A stretch of DNA of 64,000 nucleotides, taken from Selenomonadaceae bacterium. GTDB lineage: Bacteria > Bacillota > Negativicutes > Selenomonadales > Selenomonadaceae. The stretch spans positions 126,515-190,514 of the forward strand of contig JAGABT010000001.1 of NCBI GenBank assembly GCA_017614505.1, read 5' to 3'. The position numbers were made by a program, and so were the translations under genes. Under the pieces are notes generated by a model, which was not told the origin of the DNA, ran no database searches, and saw only the letters and a program-made list of their open reading frames with translations. Shown piece by piece: positions 1 through 7,240 of the stretch. Within the stretch, counting starts at the first letter, position 1. Each line of letters starts with the position of its first letter.

Positions 1-1414
1 CCAGAATTTTCCGCGCGGTCGAAGGCGTGAACGGCTCAATCAGAATTGCGATAATCCTCAGCGATTCAGCCAGATTGTACAGCACATTGGCGAGCGCCTG
101 CGCCTGCGTCGAATCTTTAGCGAGTTTCCACGGCGCGGTTTCGTCGATGTACTTGTTGCAGCGGCTGATAAATTTCCACACGAGCTTAACGGCGTCGGAA
201 ATTTTCATATCGTCCATGAGCGCGCGGTATTCCTTCGCAGTTGCAACGGCTTCAGCGCGAATTGATTCATCGAGTTCAGTCAAACCGGCAGTTTCGCGCA
301 GTTCGCCGCCGTGGAATTTGTTAATCATGTTCAAAGTTCTGTGGAGCAGGTTGCCCAAATCGTTCGCCAAATCCGCGTTGATACGCTGAATGAGCGCATC
401 GCGGTTGAAATTGCCGTCCTGCCCCAGAACAATTTCGCGCAGGAGAAAATATCTGATAGCGTCGGCGCTGAACTCATCGATTAAAAGCATTGGGTCGACG
501 ACGTTGCCTTTGGACTTCGACATTTTGCCGCCGTTAATCACCAGCCAGCCGTGCCCGTAAACTTTTTTCGGCAGTTCAATTCCCAGCGCCATTAAAATGC
601 AGCCCCAGATAATCGTGTGGAACCGCACAATTTCCTTGCCGACGAGGTGCAAATCTGCTGGCCAGAATTTTTTAAACCGCTCGGCGTCGTCCAAAAATCC
701 AATCGGCGTGAGGTAGTTCGTCAGCGCGTCGAACCAGACGTAAATCACGTGCTTTTCGTCGCCAGGCACTGGTATTCCCCAGTCGAACGAAGTCCGCGAC
801 ACGCACAAATCTTCCAGCCCCTGCTTAATGAAATTAATCATCTCGTTCCTGCGCGATTTCGGCTCCAGAAATTCTGGATTTTCCTCGATATGTTTCAGCA
901 CGGCGTCTGCGTACTTCGACATTTTGAAAAAGTAAGCTTCCTCGGAAACTTTTTCAACAGGGCGGTGACAGTCGGGGCAGCAGCCATTTTCGTCAAGCTG
1001 AATTTCCGTCCAGTACGATTCGCAGGGCGTGCAGTAAAGCCCCGTGTACTCGCCCTTGTAAATGTCGCCGTTCTGCTGAATGCGGCGGAAAACTTCCTGC
1101 ACAACTTCATGGTGGCGCGGCTCCGAAGTGCGGATGAAATCGTCGTTGGAAATTTCCAGCCGCCGCCAAAGTTCCTTGAAACTGTCAACTATTTTATCAA
1201 CATATTCAATCGGCGTGACGCCCTGTGCTTCGGCTGTGCGCTGAATTTTCTGCCCGTGCTCGTCACTGCCGGTAAGGAAAAAAACTTCGTGACCAGTCAG
1301 CCTCTTGTAGCGCGCAACCGCGTCGGCAATCGTCGTGCAATACGCGTGCCCAATGTGCAGTTTCGCGCTCGGATAGTAAATTGGCGTCGTGATATAAAAT
1401 GGCGCTTTGCTCAT
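1..1414 (-). CDS. metG: Methionyl-tRNA synthetase (C-terminus off the left edge)
   Basis: Class Ia aminoacyl-tRNA synthetase that charges initiator and elongator tRNA-Met in the cytoplasm. It starts at ATG 1414 behind a GGAAGGG ribosome binding site. Visible motifs are LHIGHAY (the HIGH box, about residue 18), a four-cysteine zinc knuckle (CTPC ... CPDC, about 128-147) and the KMSKS loop (GGKMSKSKGN, about 295). About 471 codons are present; firmicute MetG is usually about 640-660 residues, so the rest of the anticodon-binding region and any C-terminal tRNA-binding domain lie outside. It is the last gene of the minus-strand run ricT-trmN6-rsmI-ProC-like-metG, an order close to yaaT...yabB...yabC...metS of Bacillus. 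No T-box-like leader is seen ahead of it; only 18 bp separate it from the gene before. Confidence 0.97.
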   Translation of the reverse strand, partial: MSKAPFYITTPIYYPSAKLHIGHAYCTTIADAVARYKRLTGHEVFFLTGSDEHGQKIQRTAEAQGVTPIEYVDKIVDSFKELWRRLEISNDDFIRTSEPRHHEVVQEVFRRIQQNGDIYKGEYTGLYCTPCESYWTEIQLDENGCCPDCHRPVEKVSEEAYFFKMSKYADAVLKHIEENPEFLEPKSRRNEMINFIKQGLEDLCVSRTSFDWGIPVPGDEKHVIYVWFDALTNYLTPIGFLDDAERFKKFWPADLHLVGKEIVRFHTIIWGCILMALGIELPKKVYGHGWLVINGGKMSKSKGNVVDPMLLIDEFSADAIRYFLLREIVLGQDGNFNRDALIQRINADLANDLGNLLHRTLNMINKFHGGELRETAGLTELDESIRAEAVATAKEYRALMDDMKISDAVKLVWKFISRCNKYIDETAPWKLAKDSTQAQALANVLYNLAESLRIIAILIEPFTPSTARKIL

Positions 1415-1432
1415 AAAAATCCCTTCCCAAAA

Positions 1433-2398
1433 TTATTTGTGCAGCCAGCGGAAACTCACCGGCAGCGCGTCCTTGTCCTTATCCTTCGCCTTCGGTTTTG
1501 ACGCAGGTATGCCGCTGAATGACGGTCTGATTCTCGGCGCCGCCGCTGACGCATTTGCACCTGTGCCGGACGCCGCCGCTGCCTTTTCAGCTTCCTCCGC
1601 CTCGATAAGTTCGGCGTAAACCGGCTTCTCGATAAATTTTTCCATTTCGGCTTTAATGCCCTGCGATTCGAGGAGGTTCGTGACGCGCGTGCGGAATTTC
1701 TGGTCAATCAGCCCGCGTTTTATGAAAGTCGCCACGTCTTTATCGTCCTCCGTCAGCGTGTAAACCGCGCCCTTGAAAAGTTTTTCGGCGACGTAATTTG
1801 AATCCTGGACGGACATTCCTATTTTGCGCGCGAAACGCACCATGTTTTGAATCGCCACGTAAGCAATGTACGAGTTCGCCGTGAGAAAATCCGCCAGCTG
1901 GTCGAGTTCCTTTTCGTTATCGACATTTATCACGTCGCCGCAGTTGTTCAGAATCAGCTGCGCAACGCTTTCCGCGCTCATCGACGCATTTTTACTCATA
2001 ACGTAAGCGCCTAAGCCGTGCCCAGAAATTATCGAAGGCGTTATGAAAAGCCGGACAATTTCGTTTTCAGGGAAAGTTTTCTCTAGCGTTTCAAGTTCCA
2101 AATCCGGCACGACGGAAACTATCAGCGTTGTCGGAGCGACCTTGGGTGCAAGGCGCTTGAGCATTTTATCAGTTTCGGTCGGATCGAAAATCAGAAAAAG
2201 CAGCGCGGCGCTCGGAATGAAGTTCTCGAACTTGCTGACGTAGTGTACGCCGTACTTGTTTTCAAGGTGCCTGCCGAAAACCTCGTTGAAATTGCCAACG
2301 TAGTAATCGTCGACCGGTCCGTTAAAAGTCAGCCCGCGAATCAAAATTTCCGTGAAAAATTCATCGCCTCCAACGATACCCTTGATGAATGCAGCCAT
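1433..2398 (-). CDS. ProC-like (pyrroline-5-carboxylate reductase fold) protein, function unknown
   Basis: 321-residue soluble protein starting at ATG 2398 behind AAAGGAG. Overall pattern follows P5C reductase / F420-dependent oxidoreductase proteins: an N-terminal Rossmann-like unit (about 1-120), a stretch resembling the substrate loop (VRLFITPSIISGHGLGAYV, about 139-157) and a helical ProC-type dimerisation domain (about 170-260). The dinucleotide motif is poor: where ProC has GxGxM there is GIVGGDEFF, so NADP binding is doubtful. The C-terminus (about 285-310) is an Ala/Ser/Lys-rich low-complexity tail. It sits 13 bp after rsmI and 18 bp before metG, so it is co-transcribed with them. A catalytic proline role is not supported; a regulatory or degenerate paralogue is more likely. 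Confidence 0.7.
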   Translation of the reverse strand: MAAFIKGIVGGDEFFTEILIRGLTFNGPVDDYYVGNFNEVFGRHLENKYGVHYVSKFENFIPSAALLFLIFDPTETDKMLKRLAPKVAPTTLIVSVVPDLELETLEKTFPENEIVRLFITPSIISGHGLGAYVMSKNASMSAESVAQLILNNCGDVINVDNEKELDQLADFLTANSYIAYVAIQNMVRFARKIGMSVQDSNYVAEKLFKGAVYTLTEDDKDVATFIKRGLIDQKFRTRVTNLLESQGIKAEMEKFIEKPVYAELIEAEEAEKAAAASGTGANASAAAPRIRPSFSGIPASKPKAKDKDKDALPVSFRWLHK

Positions 2399-2411
2399 TG
2401 TAAAAACTCCT

Positions 2412-3221
2412 TTATTCGATATTGACGACGGCGTTGTAAACTTCGCGTCGACTGAGATTAAATTTCTTAGCAATTTCGCGCATTGCGGATTTTTTATCGA
2501 GACCGGCAGCGACGAGATTTTTGTAGGCGTCGAGAAAATTTTCAGCCGGAATTTCAGACGGAGCGGTTGCGCCTTCCACGACGATAACAAATTCGCCGCG
2601 CGGCTCGGCGAGCTTTTCAGCCAGCTCGGTTAAATCTGCGCGAATAAATTCTTCGTGAATCTTGGTGAGTTCGCGGGCAAGCACTGCGCGACGGCTTCCG
2701 AAAGTTTCAGCAAGTTCAGCGAGAATATTTTTGATTCGGTGCGGCGCCTCGTAGAAAATCAGCGTCTCGGTATGATTAGCCAGCTCGGCAAGAATCTCCT
2801 TTCGATTTTTCGCGGATTTGGGTAAAAATCCTGCAAAAGTAAAGCGCGTCGTGTCGAGTCCTGAACAAATCAGCGCGGAAAGTGCGGCGTTGGCGCCAGG
2901 AATCGGACAGACGGCGATATTTTCAGCGACGGCGGCTTTGACTAAATTTGAGCCTGGGTCGGAAATGGCAGGGATACCGGCGTCGGAAACGCAGGCGATA
3001 TTTTTGCCTTCGCGCAGGAGCTGGAGAATTTTATCGGCGTCAATAAATTCATCGTAGCGGATAAGCGGCGTGTGAATTTCAAAGTGCGCAAGGAGTTTAC
3101 GCGTGTGGCGGGTATCCTCGGCGGCGATAACGTCGACTTCGCGCAGAATTTTCACCGCGCGGAAAGTCATGTCGTCGAGGTTGCCAATGGGCGTTGCGAC
3201 AAGGTACAAAGTTCCCGTCAT
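2412..3221 (-). CDS. rsmI: 16S rRNA (cytidine-1402-2'-O)-methyltransferase
   Basis: 269-residue tetrapyrrole-methylase-fold enzyme that uses S-adenosylmethionine to 2'-O-methylate C1402 in the decoding centre of the small subunit. The N-terminus GTLYLVATPIGNLDD is the family signature; AAEDTRHTRKLL and VSDAGIPAISDPGS follow at about 33 and 78, and a C-terminal HTH-like tail (DKKSAMREIAKKFNLSRREV) is present. Length matches the family. The start is ATG 3221; the upstream RBS region is AT-rich (GAGAGATTTTTATC), and copy A of the hairpin repeat begins about 30 bp upstream. Its place between trmN6 and metG is the usual firmicute one. Confidence 0.96.
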   Translation of the reverse strand: MTGTLYLVATPIGNLDDMTFRAVKILREVDVIAAEDTRHTRKLLAHFEIHTPLIRYDEFIDADKILQLLREGKNIACVSDAGIPAISDPGSNLVKAAVAENIAVCPIPGANAALSALICSGLDTTRFTFAGFLPKSAKNRKEILAELANHTETLIFYEAPHRIKNILAELAETFGSRRAVLARELTKIHEEFIRADLTELAEKLAEPRGEFVIVVEGATAPSEIPAENFLDAYKNLVAAGLDKKSAMREIAKKFNLSRREVYNAVVNIE

Positions 3222-3252
3222 GATAAAAATCTCTCAAGATAAAGTGAATGCA

Positions 3253-3365
3253 CGCGCTTGAAGAGCGCCCCATGGACGGGGCGCCATGTCCGCCAGGTCG
3301 CATGGATGCGACCGAAGCGGACGAGTTTTCTTTGCTACTTTCTTTTGCGGAAAAAGAAAGTAGAT
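3253..3365 (+). repeat. Three-hairpin mosaic repeat, copy A
   Basis: First of nine related elements. H0-like partial stem at 3254-3267. H1: arms GCGCCCC (3265-3271) and GGGGCGC (3278-3284), loop ATGGAC. H2 spans 3288-3322: outer arms GTCCGC / GCGGAC, inner arms GGTCGCAT / ATGCGACC. A spacer containing TTTTCTTTG leads to H3 at 3335-3363, arms CTACTTTCTTT / AAAGAAAGTAG. It lies between trmN6 (stop at 3419) and rsmI (start 3221), both minus strand, so transcription from trmN6 meets H3 first. There is no long U-run next to H3, so it is not a classical terminator. H2 and H3 are the same types as in copy G. Confidence 0.9.
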
Positions 3366-3418
3366 CCCCTTATCTTTAAACCGCATAGACATCAATCTCC
3401 CTTTCGATAATCAAATTT

Positions 3419-4159
3419 TCAAACCTCCAGACCGTAAATTTTTTTAATATCGGCGGTATAGGAGCCGTCGGGTTCGTGAACGACGAGCGGCGGCAAAATT
3501 TTCAGACTGCCGACAGCGGCGCCGACAACGGCTTCCAGCATAATTAAATTAGCATTGCGTCCGCATTTCGGCTGAATGATTTGGAGGCGTTTCATTTCAA
3601 ACTGGTGGCGGTGGAGCGCGTCAACAATTTCACAGAGGCGCGACGCGAGGTGAATCATGCAGAAACTGCCGCGAAATTTCAGCGCGAATCTGGCGGCGGT
3701 AACAACGTCTTCGAGCGTGGCGGTAAATTCGTGGCGGGCGCGCGCAACGCCGTGGAGCTTGTTCGAGTCGCCGTCCTTAACCGGCACGTAAGGCGGATTG
3801 GCGATAACCAAATCAAAACTTTCCGCGCGAAAAAGTTCCCTGTGCAGGCGGTAATCGCCTTCGACGACGGAAATTTTGTCAGCCAGATTGTTCAGTTCGA
3901 CGTTGCGGCGGGCGGTTTCAGCCATAAGCGGGTTAAGTTCGACGGCGCAAATTTCAGCAACTTCGTCGGCAATCAGCAGCGGGATAACGCCGGTGCCGGT
4001 TCCCAAATCCAGCACCTTGAACCTGCGCTTGAACTTCGGGAAATGCGCGATTAGCACCGAGTCCATTGAAAAACAAAATTCGCGCTTGTTCTGGATAATT
4101 TTCCTGCCGGACATCATCAGGTCATCGAGGCGCTCTCCGTCGCGTAGTTCAGCGCTCAT
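3419..4159 (-). CDS. trmN6: tRNA1(Val) A37 N6-methyltransferase family protein
   Basis: About 246 residues from ATG 4159. Class I SAM methyltransferase of the YfiC/TrmN6 family, which N6-methylates A37 of tRNA-Val. Visible: the N-terminal family pattern ERLDDLMMSGRKIIQ, motif I VLDLGTGTGVIPLL (about 50-63), an acidic residue ending strand 2 (ICAVELNPL) and the adenine-N6 catalytic motif NPPYVP (about 125). The frame is open upstream to 4255, but that part reads through the left end of the IS605-like element (GNPQLKPGVSTA) and is not native; homology also starts at MSAELRDGERLDD. The native upstream region and RBS seem to have been replaced by the element, so translation may be weak. Confidence 0.9.
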   Translation of the reverse strand: MSAELRDGERLDDLMMSGRKIIQNKREFCFSMDSVLIAHFPKFKRRFKVLDLGTGTGVIPLLIADEVAEICAVELNPLMAETARRNVELNNLADKISVVEGDYRLHRELFRAESFDLVIANPPYVPVKDGDSNKLHGVARARHEFTATLEDVVTAARFALKFRGSFCMIHLASRLCEIVDALHRHQFEMKRLQIIQPKCGRNANLIMLEAVVGAAVGSLKILPPLVVHEPDGSYTADIKKIYGLEV

Positions 4160-4167
4160 CAGAAATT

Positions 4168-4480
4168 GCGCGGTGGATACCCCAGGCTTTAGCTGTGGGT
4201 TACCGCGCTTTTCACTTCCTTTCTTTACAAAATTAGATTCAGCTACTAAAATCAAACCAGCTCTTTGAAAAGTTAAGATTGGCGGTTTACAGCTCGTGTC
4301 GTTGCTGTTGTAAAATCTTGAACGCAGTTAATCTCGCAGTTAGAGTTCTGCGTTACCAAAAACATAGCGCACATTGCGTATTTAAAAGTAGCCGGATGCT
4401 TAGCCTACCGGATAGAGGCTGCGTAAACCAGCCCCAGCGTTTCGACTCTGAAAGCCCCCGCCTTTAAGCGTGGGGAAGTT
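4168..4480 (+). mobile_element. Non-autonomous IS200/IS605-type element (MITE), about 300 bp
   Basis: Fills the only gene-free gap over 300 bp. At the left, a hairpin at 4179-4200 has arms ACCC+CAG and CTG+T+GGGT with the loop GCTTTAG, wrapped in a further 7-bp stem GCGCGGT (4168-4174) / ACCGCGC (4202-4208). At the right, a hairpin at 4455-4475 has arms CCCC+CGC and GCG+T+GGGG with the loop CTTTAA. Both hairpins carry one unpaired T at the same place in the 3' arm; that is the known hallmark of the subterminal palindromes bound by Y1 (TnpA) transposases of IS200/IS605. The flank CGACTCTGAAAGCCCC is typical of right ends next to tnpB. No TnpA or TnpB frame remains. The right tip abuts the ricT stop codon at 4480; a TTAC tetramer spans 4480-4483. 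Confidence 0.75.
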
Positions 4481-5562
4481 TACTTCTTAGAACTCCGCCT
4501 GGATTTTTTAGGACCTTTAGAATTTTTACGTGGCGGGTGCTTGGGGCTTTTATCCGGCTTGTCACTCTTAGGCGGGCGGTTGTCGAAAAGATTGGTCGTA
4601 CGGGGAGTTTCCTGACGTTCCTGCTTTGGCGGATTTTTCGGCTGATTTTTACGCGGGTGTTCACGTTCACGCGAAGGCGGTGGCGCAGGCTCTTCAAAAG
4701 TTCGCGCGGATTTTTTCCTGGTGGGTTCATCATTATCAACTGGAACTAAATCTTCCCAGCTGGCAACGACAGTTTTTTCCTCGTCGATGAAAACCGTAGC
4801 GTTGCGGCGCGACGCGTTGATAGCAACGACTTTGCCACTGACGCCGTCTTCCACGACGACGCGGTCACCAGGCTTGGGCTGATAATTATTATGCACCTGC
4901 TCAACGTAATTTTCGTGGTAGTATTCGCTCTCAAATTTCAGACAGCACAGAAGCCGCCCGCAAATGCCGGAAATTTTAGCGGGATTGAGCGAAAGATTTT
5001 GTTCCTTAGCCATGCGAATTGAAACTTGAGCGTAATCGCCGAGGAAATTCGCGCAGCACAGAGGTCGTCCGCAGCAGCCTAAGCCGCCAATTTTTTTAGC
5101 CTCGTCACGGACGCCGACCTGCCGCAAATCGATACGCGTGCGGAAAATGTACGCCAAATCCTTGACAAGTTCGCGGAAATCGACGCGCCCTTCCGACGTG
5201 AAGTAGAAAACGATCTTGCTCAAATCGAAGGCGTAATTCACTTCAATCAGATTCATCGCCAGGCCGCGCTCGAGGATTTTTTTCTTGCAAACTTCACTTG
5301 CGCGCTCCTCTCTGATGCGGTTTTCCTCAATTCGCGCAACGTCCGTCGGCGTAGCTTTGCGCTTGATTTTACGCGGCGCAGGAGTATTTCCCGACTTTTC
5401 ATCAGTAGGAATTTCCCTTACGCCAAATGCAACTTCGCCGTATTCGAGCCCGTGCGAGGTATCAATCAGGACGTAATCGCCGCGCTCAAAATTTTCGTCG
5501 CCAGGGTCGAACAGATATATTTTGCCAGCCTTTTTGAATCTGACACCGATAACTTTTTGCAA
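4480..5562 (-). CDS. ricT: RicT/YaaT, PSP1-domain regulatory protein
   Basis: About 360 residues. In Bacillus RicT forms an Fe-S-containing complex with RicA and RicF that acts on RNase Y-dependent mRNA processing. The N-terminus from TTG 5562 (QKVIGVRFKKAGKIYLFDP) aligns directly with the known YaaT start and has GGAGG 8 nt upstream; an ATG at 5577 would add five residues but lies on the U-run of a hairpin. The PSP1 core carries the cysteine-rich motifs GGLGCCGRPLCC and SGICGRLLCCLKFE (about 165-210) that bind Fe-S in this family. The last ~80 residues are a Pro/Lys/Arg-rich disordered tail. It lies downstream of rplM-rpsI; the IS605-like element touches its stop codon. Confidence 0.92.
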   Translation of the reverse strand: MQKVIGVRFKKAGKIYLFDPGDENFERGDYVLIDTSHGLEYGEVAFGVREIPTDEKSGNTPAPRKIKRKATPTDVARIEENRIREERASEVCKKKILERGLAMNLIEVNYAFDLSKIVFYFTSEGRVDFRELVKDLAYIFRTRIDLRQVGVRDEAKKIGGLGCCGRPLCCANFLGDYAQVSIRMAKEQNLSLNPAKISGICGRLLCCLKFESEYYHENYVEQVHNNYQPKPGDRVVVEDGVSGKVVAINASRRNATVFIDEEKTVVASWEDLVPVDNDEPTRKKSARTFEEPAPPPSREREHPRKNQPKNPPKQERQETPRTTNLFDNRPPKSDKPDKSPKHPPRKNSKGPKKSRRSSKK

Positions 5563-5577
5563 TGGGAAATCCTCCAT

Positions 5578-5606
5578 AAAAAAATTACCCCGACGCTTGC
5601 CGAGGC
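5578..5606 (-). terminator. Hairpin with U-run after rpsI
   Basis: Read on the minus strand, a 7-bp stem with G-U pairs (CCTCGGC / GTCGGGG, tetraloop AAGC) is followed by TAA and seven T residues. It lies between the rpsI stop (5638) and the ricT start, and would end or attenuate rplM-rpsI transcription, making ricT partly independent. The stem is modest. Confidence 0.55.
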
Positions 5607-5637
5607 TGTTAGTTTCGATTTTATTTTCAGTTTTGAA

Positions 5638-6030
5638 TTAACGTTTGGAGAACTGGGAAGCCTTGCGGGCTTTCTTGAGACCGTACTTGCGGCGTTCCTT
5701 TTCGCGCGGGTCGCGGGTAACGAAACCGGCTTTTTTGAGCGCGGGACGGAGCTCGCCGTTGAGTTCCATTAAAGCGCGGGTAATGCCGTGGCGAATTGCG
5801 CCTGCCTGCCCAGAGGTTCCGCCGCCCTTGACGCTGGCAACAACGTCGTATTTGTCGTCCATTTCGGTTAAAACGAGCGGCTGGCGGACGATAAGCTCAA
5901 GGGTTTTGAGTCCGAAATATTCTTCCATTTCGCGTTCATTGATTGTGACTTTGCCGGTGCCTGGAATGAGGCGGACGCGCGCGATTGAACTTTTGCGTCT
6001 GCCAGTGCCGTAGTAACTAACTTCTGCCAT
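5638..6030 (-). CDS. rpsI: 30S ribosomal protein S9
   Basis: 130 residues, full family length. S9 sits in the head of the small subunit and its C-terminal tail reaches the P-site tRNA. The sequence shows [16 protein letters not shown] at the N-terminus, the conserved core [15 protein letters not shown], and the basic C-terminus ending [11 protein letters not shown]. It lies 5 bp after rplM, the universal L13-S9 pair, and is read from the same promoter near 6589. Confidence 0.98.
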   Translation of the reverse strand: MAEVSYYGTGRRKSSIARVRLIPGTGKVTINEREMEEYFGLKTLELIVRQPLVLTEMDDKYDVVASVKGGGTSGQAGAIRHGITRALMELNGELRPALKKAGFVTRDPREKERRKYGLKKARKASQFSKR

Positions 6031-6035
6031 TTATA

Positions 6036-6473
6036 TCACCTTTCGATTTTCAATTCTTCGGGTTGCTGCGCGGCGTGCGGGTGCTTATCGCCAACGTAAA
6101 CGTGGAGCTTGCGGAAAAGGTCTGCGCCGAGTTTATTTTTCGGGAGCATGCCTTTGACCGCGTGCTCAATGACGCGTTCGGGATATTTCTGCATCCACTC
6201 GGCAGCCGTAGCAAATTTCGCGCCGCCTGGGTAGCCGGTGTGATGATAGTAAGTTTTCTTGCGAAGTTTCTTGCCGGTGAAGACGGCTTTTTCCGCGTTG
6301 ATGACAATCACATAATCGCCGGTATCGACGTGCGGAGTGTATTCAGGTTTATTTTTGCCGCGAAGGACTTTAGCAATTTCAGCAGCGAGGCGCCCTACAA
6401 TCTGACCTTCAGCGTCGACTACGTACCATTTCTGCTCGACGCTCCCCGCCTTTGCCATGTAAGTATCTTTCAT
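6036..6473 (-). CDS. rplM: 50S ribosomal protein L13
   Basis: 145 residues, family length 142-147. An early-assembling large-subunit protein. Recognised by [18 protein letters not shown], the central [18 protein letters not shown] and the basic C-terminal half ([19 protein letters not shown]). The start at ATG 6473 ([10 protein letters not shown]) resembles the Bacillus form, which also has a short lead-in before MA; the second Met is the alternative. GGAGG precedes it. First gene of the rplM-rpsI transcript. Confidence 0.98.
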   Translation of the reverse strand: MKDTYMAKAGSVEQKWYVVDAEGQIVGRLAAEIAKVLRGKNKPEYTPHVDTGDYVIVINAEKAVFTGKKLRKKTYYHHTGYPGGAKFATAAEWMQKYPERVIEHAVKGMLPKNKLGADLFRKLHVYVGDKHPHAAQQPEELKIER

Positions 6474-6560
6474 TAAAATTTTCCTCCAGATTTGCGAAAT
6501 CTCGTTCTGGCAGTCTTAAACGCCCGGGGCTTTGGAAACATTCAAGCGCCATGTTCGCTT

Positions 6561-6589
6561 ATCTTAATAAATTCAAGCCGCCTTGTCAA
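6561..6589 (-). promoter_or_regulatory. Sigma-70 promoter of rplM-rpsI
   Basis: Minus strand TTGACA (6584-6589), 17-bp spacer, TAAGAT (6561-6566): a near-consensus housekeeping promoter about 90 bp before rplM. The leader between it and the GGAGG site contains short inverted repeats and could hold an L13-type autoregulatory structure, but I cannot show that. Confidence 0.8.
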
Positions 6590-6610
6590 GAATTTTTCTC
6601 TTGCCATTTT

Positions 6611-6639
6611 TTGACAGCTAATTTAAAATCTTGTATGTT
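6611..6639 (+). promoter_or_regulatory. Sigma-70 promoter running into repeat copy B
   Basis: Plus strand TTGACA (6611-6616), 17-bp spacer, TATGTT (6634-6639). Transcription should begin at about 6646, inside H3 of copy B, so the rest of that element becomes the 5' untranslated leader of the gene at 6761. It is divergent from the rplM promoter. Confidence 0.7.
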
Positions 6640-6734
6640 ACTTTCTTTCGAGAAAGAAAGTAACCAAAGAAAGCTTGCCCGCAGCAGTCGCTTCCGGCGA
6701 CTGGTGACGGGCGGCGCCCCGTCCATGGGGCGCC
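6638..6734 (-). repeat. Three-hairpin mosaic repeat, copy B
   Basis: Inverted orientation. H3 at 6638-6663: arms TTACTTTCTTTC / GAAAGAAAGTAA around GA. H2 at 6677-6712: outer arms GCCCG / CGGGC, inner AGTCGC / GCGACT. H1 at 6714-6733: arms GCGCCCC / GGGGCGC, loop GTCCAT. The only copy between divergent genes. The promoter at 6611-6639 points into it, so H2 and H1 fall in the leader of the 6761 gene, with GGAGG about 17 nt after H1. Confidence 0.9.
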
Positions 6735-6760
6735 TCTCTAATTAAACTGGAGGTTTCACC

Positions 6761-7240
6761 ATGACAAATCTGCAACGCAAAAATTACAATCCCTGTGGCG
6801 ACGCGACTGGAAGCGCTCATAAAATTTGCGACGCCGCTACTTCTGCCTATTTCAATCTGCCGTACCGCGAAATTATGCGCGTGCTCGTCGTTCAGGAAAT
6901 CAGCGCGACGCAGCAAATTAATCCGGCGGTTCTCAGCTGGGCGAATTACAATCTGAACGACATAGAAATTTCCGCCGCCCTCGACTTCACGAATTTCACG
7001 CCCGAGCAGATTGGACTATCAAAATTTTTGCTGCACCTGCTCTACGAAAATCGCTACAACATTGAGTACAACTGCCTCGCCGCCTACGCTGAAAATCTTG
7101 ACGCCAAAATTCTTGCGAACGTTCCGCCCGAAATTCTTGAGCGGAAAATTAATTCTATCGCGCAGGAAACCGGCTACGGCGCAACCTTCGACGATATGAC
7201 GGCTGAGCTGGAAAATTTCGTGCGGAGTTTCGGCGGCTGA
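6761..7240 (+). CDS. Hypothetical protein, 159 residues
   Basis: I do not recognise the family. It starts at ATG 6761 behind CTGGAGG. The product is soluble, without a signal peptide or membrane segment, mildly acidic and probably all-helical. The N-terminal third carries two cysteines (NPCGDATGSAHKICDAATSA) and a stretch LPYREIMRVLVVQEISATQQ; the remainder reads as helices with Asn/Asp-rich loops and ends in a Gly-Gly pair. Its stop overlaps the start of the SPOUT methyltransferase gene by one base (TGATG), so the two are translationally coupled. Codon use matches its neighbours. The leader contains repeat copy B. Confidence 0.8.
   Translation: MTNLQRKNYNPCGDATGSAHKICDAATSAYFNLPYREIMRVLVVQEISATQQINPAVLSWANYNLNDIEISAALDFTNFTPEQIGLSKFLLHLLYENRYNIEYNCLAAYAENLDAKILANVPPEILERKINSIAQETGYGATFDDMTAELENFVRSFGG

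Noticed and set aside
617-1501. Long plus-strand frame opposite metG
   Set aside because: Antisense shadow caused by high G+C third positions; many similar shadows occur opposite proS, cysS, bgl and hemZ, and none has a ribosome binding site plus family match.
3335-3363. H3 hairpins as Rho-independent terminators
   Set aside because: Long stems but no T-run follows on either strand in any of the nine copies.
4160-4255. N-terminal extension of trmN6
   Set aside because: The added residues are the left end of the IS605-like element; homology starts at 4159.
4279-4467. 62-codon frame inside the IS605-like element as a TnpB remnant
   Set aside because: No RuvC or zinc-finger pattern convincing enough; the stretch is treated as element DNA only.
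6452-6745. Open frame on the plus strand ending in GGAPSMGR-like residues (similar frames at 22245-22790, 54015-54368 and 28478-28720)
   Set aside because: They read through the hairpin repeats; the shared peptide is the translation of H1. No proper start signal and they overlap real genes or promoters.
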